A DNA stretch of 7,185 nt, from the NCBI GenBank assembly GCA_030642845.1, contig DAOWMZ010000083.1, forward strand, positions 1-7,185, read 5' to 3'. Under the pieces are notes generated by a model. The model searched no databases. It saw nothing but the letters and a program-made list of their open reading frames with translations, and had not been told where the DNA came from. A program made the translations under genes and the position numbers. Source of the DNA: Candidatus Zixiibacteriota bacterium (lineage in GTDB: Bacteria; Zixibacteria; MSB-5A5; GN15; FEB-12). Shown here in pieces: positions 5,295 through 7,185 of the stretch; within the stretch, counting starts at the first letter, position 1; every line of letters begins with the position of its first letter.

Positions 5295-7127
5295 ATGCAA
5301 AAGTCATGGCTTAATTCAATAATTAAACTAAACCTGCCCCTTATAGCTTTATTTCTATTGTTACTTTTTTTCAATGGTCAGGGGTATGCTGAACCATTGG
5401 ATCCTACCGGTTCGAATGATGAGGAATGTTATACTCAGATAATGTATGATTTAAATTACGGCCACCTTAAGGATGCCAACGCCTGTTCACCAATGGGACC
5501 GTGTGATGATCCCGTAGAAAGAAATTTAAACATACCCGATAGTACCGAGCCATTTAAGTTTATTCGTATGTATTTCCATGTGATGCGCGAGGATGATGGT
5601 TCCAACACAGCCGCTACTGAACAGAATGTTGCTGATGCTGTCGAAGATATAAATGCGCATTACCTCCCATTGAGAATTCAATTCGAATATGAAATGCGTT
5701 TTGTGAATTCAACAGCGTATCGTTATCTAACAGAAAACTATGAATTTAATCAAATGAAAAATGCTTATGCTATTGCACCGGATTCACAACTCAATATTTA
5801 TGTTGCCTCGGTTAATGTTGGAGGTTCTGTTTTTTCATACGGGACATTCCCCTGGGATCCTGTCTGTCTGACAAATACCGGTGGTATAGTTATGAATAAC
5901 ACTCAATTCCCTCCTTATAACGACCGGACTCTTACCCACGAAATCGGTCATAACCTCGGACTCTGGCATACTTTTCATGGTGTTAATGAAGTCGCTGAAT
6001 GCGGAGCCTGTTATGAATCCCCCAATCATCCCGAAAATGATTTAAGAGGTGATTTCTGTGCTGACACTGAGCCCGCACCAAGAAATTGGAGCTGTGGTGC
6101 AGTTGGAGGTAATGATCCCTGTGAAGATACACCCTGGGGTGACTCCGAATGGCATAACCATATGAGTTACAGCCCCTGTCGTTATGAATTTTCTCCGCAA
6201 CAATGGGGACGAATGCATTGCTGGACGGAGGATATTCTTAGCAATTGGTTAAACAATGTCAGCTTCACTGCTGATACTCTTTTTGGCAAAGCCCCCTTTG
6301 ATGTCCAGTTTACAGGTACAACTCCAAAAGTAGTATTAAACTGGAACTGGGAATTTGGCGATGGTGATGTTGATGATGTCCAGAATCCTTCTCATATATA
6401 TGATGAACCCGGCCTGTTTAGTGTTAGAGTTACAATTGAAACCGAAGACGGAACTTATATTACAGAACGAAATGAATATATTTGGGTTTATGCTGATACA
6501 ATGGTCGTGACCGAAGCTGAAGGACAACCCAGCAATCAGGTTAAAGTTGATATTTTTGTTAATAATCATATCCCACTAAAAATCCTGACAATACCTCTTA
6601 CATGGAATGGTGATCTTGATCTTGATCTTGATTCTTTTTCGGTTGTTGGCTTAAGAACTGAATATGTTGATTTGGTTCAGCAGGTCCACTCTGACGGTTG
6701 GTTGAAACGAGGAACTTTTCAGATTATTTCTTCAGTTGGAAGCTCCACACCGGATATTGCCCCTGATACCGGATCAGTTTTAAGCCTCTATTTTAGAATC
6801 TCTCCTGAAGCTACTGAAGGTACTAATCCTGTTGAAATCATTTCATATGGCAGTTATCAACCGATTTTCACGGTAACACCTGGTACATTTATTCCTGAAT
6901 TAGTAGCCGGTTCTGTCAGTATCTGTACTGGTGGAGATGTTGATAATGATGGTTTGGGTCCCAATGTTGCCGATCTTACTTATCTTGTGGATTATGTTTT
7001 CAAAGGTGGTCCTCCACCTCCTGTCTTTTCAGCAGGAGATGTTGATGGGTCCGGCGAGATTAATGTGGCTGATTTGACCTATTTAGTTGACTACGTTTTC
7101 AAAGGCGGCCCAGAACCGGAATGTTGA
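5295..7127 (+). CDS. Secreted M43 (pappalysin-type) metalloprotease with PKD, cohesin-like and dockerin-like domains
   Basis: A 610-residue exported zinc protease. Residues 1-32 are the signal peptide (LPLIALFLLLLFF, then GYA before EPLDP). The catalytic domain spans about 80-315. HEIGHNLGLWH gives zinc ligands H215, H219 and H225 and the catalytic E216. The Cys-rich 'GDFCADTEPAP' segment and the Met-turn 'NHMSY' (M290), followed by 'FSPQQWGRM', fit the pappalysin family M43 of the metzincins, which cleave proteins or peptides. Residues about 322-400 are a PKD domain ('WEFGDGD', 'GLFSVRVTI'). Residues about 402-540 look like a cohesin-type beta module ('VKVDIFVNNHIPLKILTIPL', later 'LYFRISPEATEG'). 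Residues 546-610 are two dockerin-like repeats ending 'FKGGPEPEC'; the second (DVDGSGEINVAD) is a canonical calcium loop and the first has one extra residue. The gene stands alone between the paralogue B tail and a terminator. A propeptide may occupy residues 33-80. Substrate unknown. Confidence 0.88.
   Translation: MQKSWLNSIIKLNLPLIALFLLLLFFNGQGYAEPLDPTGSNDEECYTQIMYDLNYGHLKDANACSPMGPCDDPVERNLNIPDSTEPFKFIRMYFHVMREDDGSNTAATEQNVADAVEDINAHYLPLRIQFEYEMRFVNSTAYRYLTENYEFNQMKNAYAIAPDSQLNIYVASVNVGGSVFSYGTFPWDPVCLTNTGGIVMNNTQFPPYNDRTLTHEIGHNLGLWHTFHGVNEVAECGACYESPNHPENDLRGDFCADTEPAPRNWSCGAVGGNDPCEDTPWGDSEWHNHMSYSPCRYEFSPQQWGRMHCWTEDILSNWLNNVSFTADTLFGKAPFDVQFTGTTPKVVLNWNWEFGDGDVDDVQNPSHIYDEPGLFSVRVTIETEDGTYITERNEYIWVYADTMVVTEAEGQPSNQVKVDIFVNNHIPLKILTIPLTWNGDLDLDLDSFSVVGLRTEYVDLVQQVHSDGWLKRGTFQIISSVGSSTPDIAPDTGSVLSLYFRISPEATEGTNPVEIISYGSYQPIFTVTPGTFIPELVAGSVSICTGGDVDNDGLGPNVADLTYLVDYVFKGGPPPPVFSAGDVDGSGEINVADLTYLVDYVFKGGPEPEC
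6612..6629 (+). repeat. Three tandem GATCTT hexamers inside the protease gene
   Basis: Three perfect copies of gatctt, followed by a degenerate fourth (gattct), encode an alternating Asp-Leu run (DLDLDLDS) in the cohesin-like module. The unit is a multiple of three, so copy-number change would alter length but keep the frame. The run is short and may simply reflect a surface loop. Confidence 0.6.
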
Positions 7128-7145
7128 TTTATTTGTAAATTAGTT

Positions 7146-7182
7146 AAAAAACCTGTCGTTTTATTACCGGCAGGTTTTTTTA
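7146..7182 (+). terminator. Intrinsic terminator after the metalloprotease gene
   Basis: acctgtcg (7151-7158) pairs with cggcaggt (7168-7175) with one G-T pair around a nine-base loop. The flanking A run (7146-7150) can pair with the T run (7176-7180), making a long stem followed by T-rich sequence. It lies 18 bases after the TGA stop and should end the protease transcript. Confidence 0.88.
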
Positions 7183-7185
7183 TTC

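Noticed and set aside
501..6569. Minus-strand and off-frame open frames of roughly 60-110 codons overlapping the five genes
   Set aside because: They lie within well-supported plus-strand genes, lack ribosome sites and recognisable domains, and are best explained as shadows of the real frames.

Overview
The window looks like a piece of an AT-rich, Gram-negative (outer-membrane-bearing) bacterial genome that codes for exported proteins. All five recognisable genes lie on the plus strand, and every product starts with an N-terminal signal peptide. Dockerin-like C-terminal repeats of the form 'NVADLTYLVDYVFKGGPxP', combined with PKD domains and cohesin-like modules, are what I associate with uncultured lineages such as Zixibacteria and related FCB-group phyla. 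That assignment is a recollection-based inference; no marker gene is present to confirm it.

Layout. Positions 1-447 hold no gene but contain several short inverted and direct repeats and the leader of the first gene. Positions 448-858 encode a small secreted protein with acidic DxDxDG calcium-type loops and two CVxxLC motifs. A predicted outer-membrane beta-barrel protein follows 16 bases later (875-2122), probably in the same operon. Two tandem paralogues come next (2221-3606 and 3717-4901 onward), each built as signal peptide, N-terminal domain, thioredoxin-like domain with a CxxC motif, PKD-like domain and dockerin-like repeat pair. A clear intrinsic terminator separates them. The last gene (5295-7127) encodes a secreted pappalysin-type (M43) zinc metalloprotease with a PKD domain, a cohesin-like module and a dockerin-like pair. 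It is followed by a second strong terminator at the window's right edge.

The most notable point is in the second thioredoxin-like paralogue. An in-frame TAG (4899-4901) falls exactly at the junction between the PKD domain and the dockerin-like tail. The next 70 codons stay open, in frame and well conserved against the sister gene, and end at a TAA with the usual terminal Cys. This is either a recent nonsense mutation, a sequence error, or stop-codon readthrough that would give two forms of the protein, with and without the tail.

Together the genes suggest a surface or extracellular set: a barrel and a small partner protein at the outer membrane, plus secreted redox-type and proteolytic enzymes carrying a shared C-terminal module that may tether or sort them. 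The shared role is inferred from architecture only. No RNA gene, CRISPR array, transposase or complete mobile element was seen.
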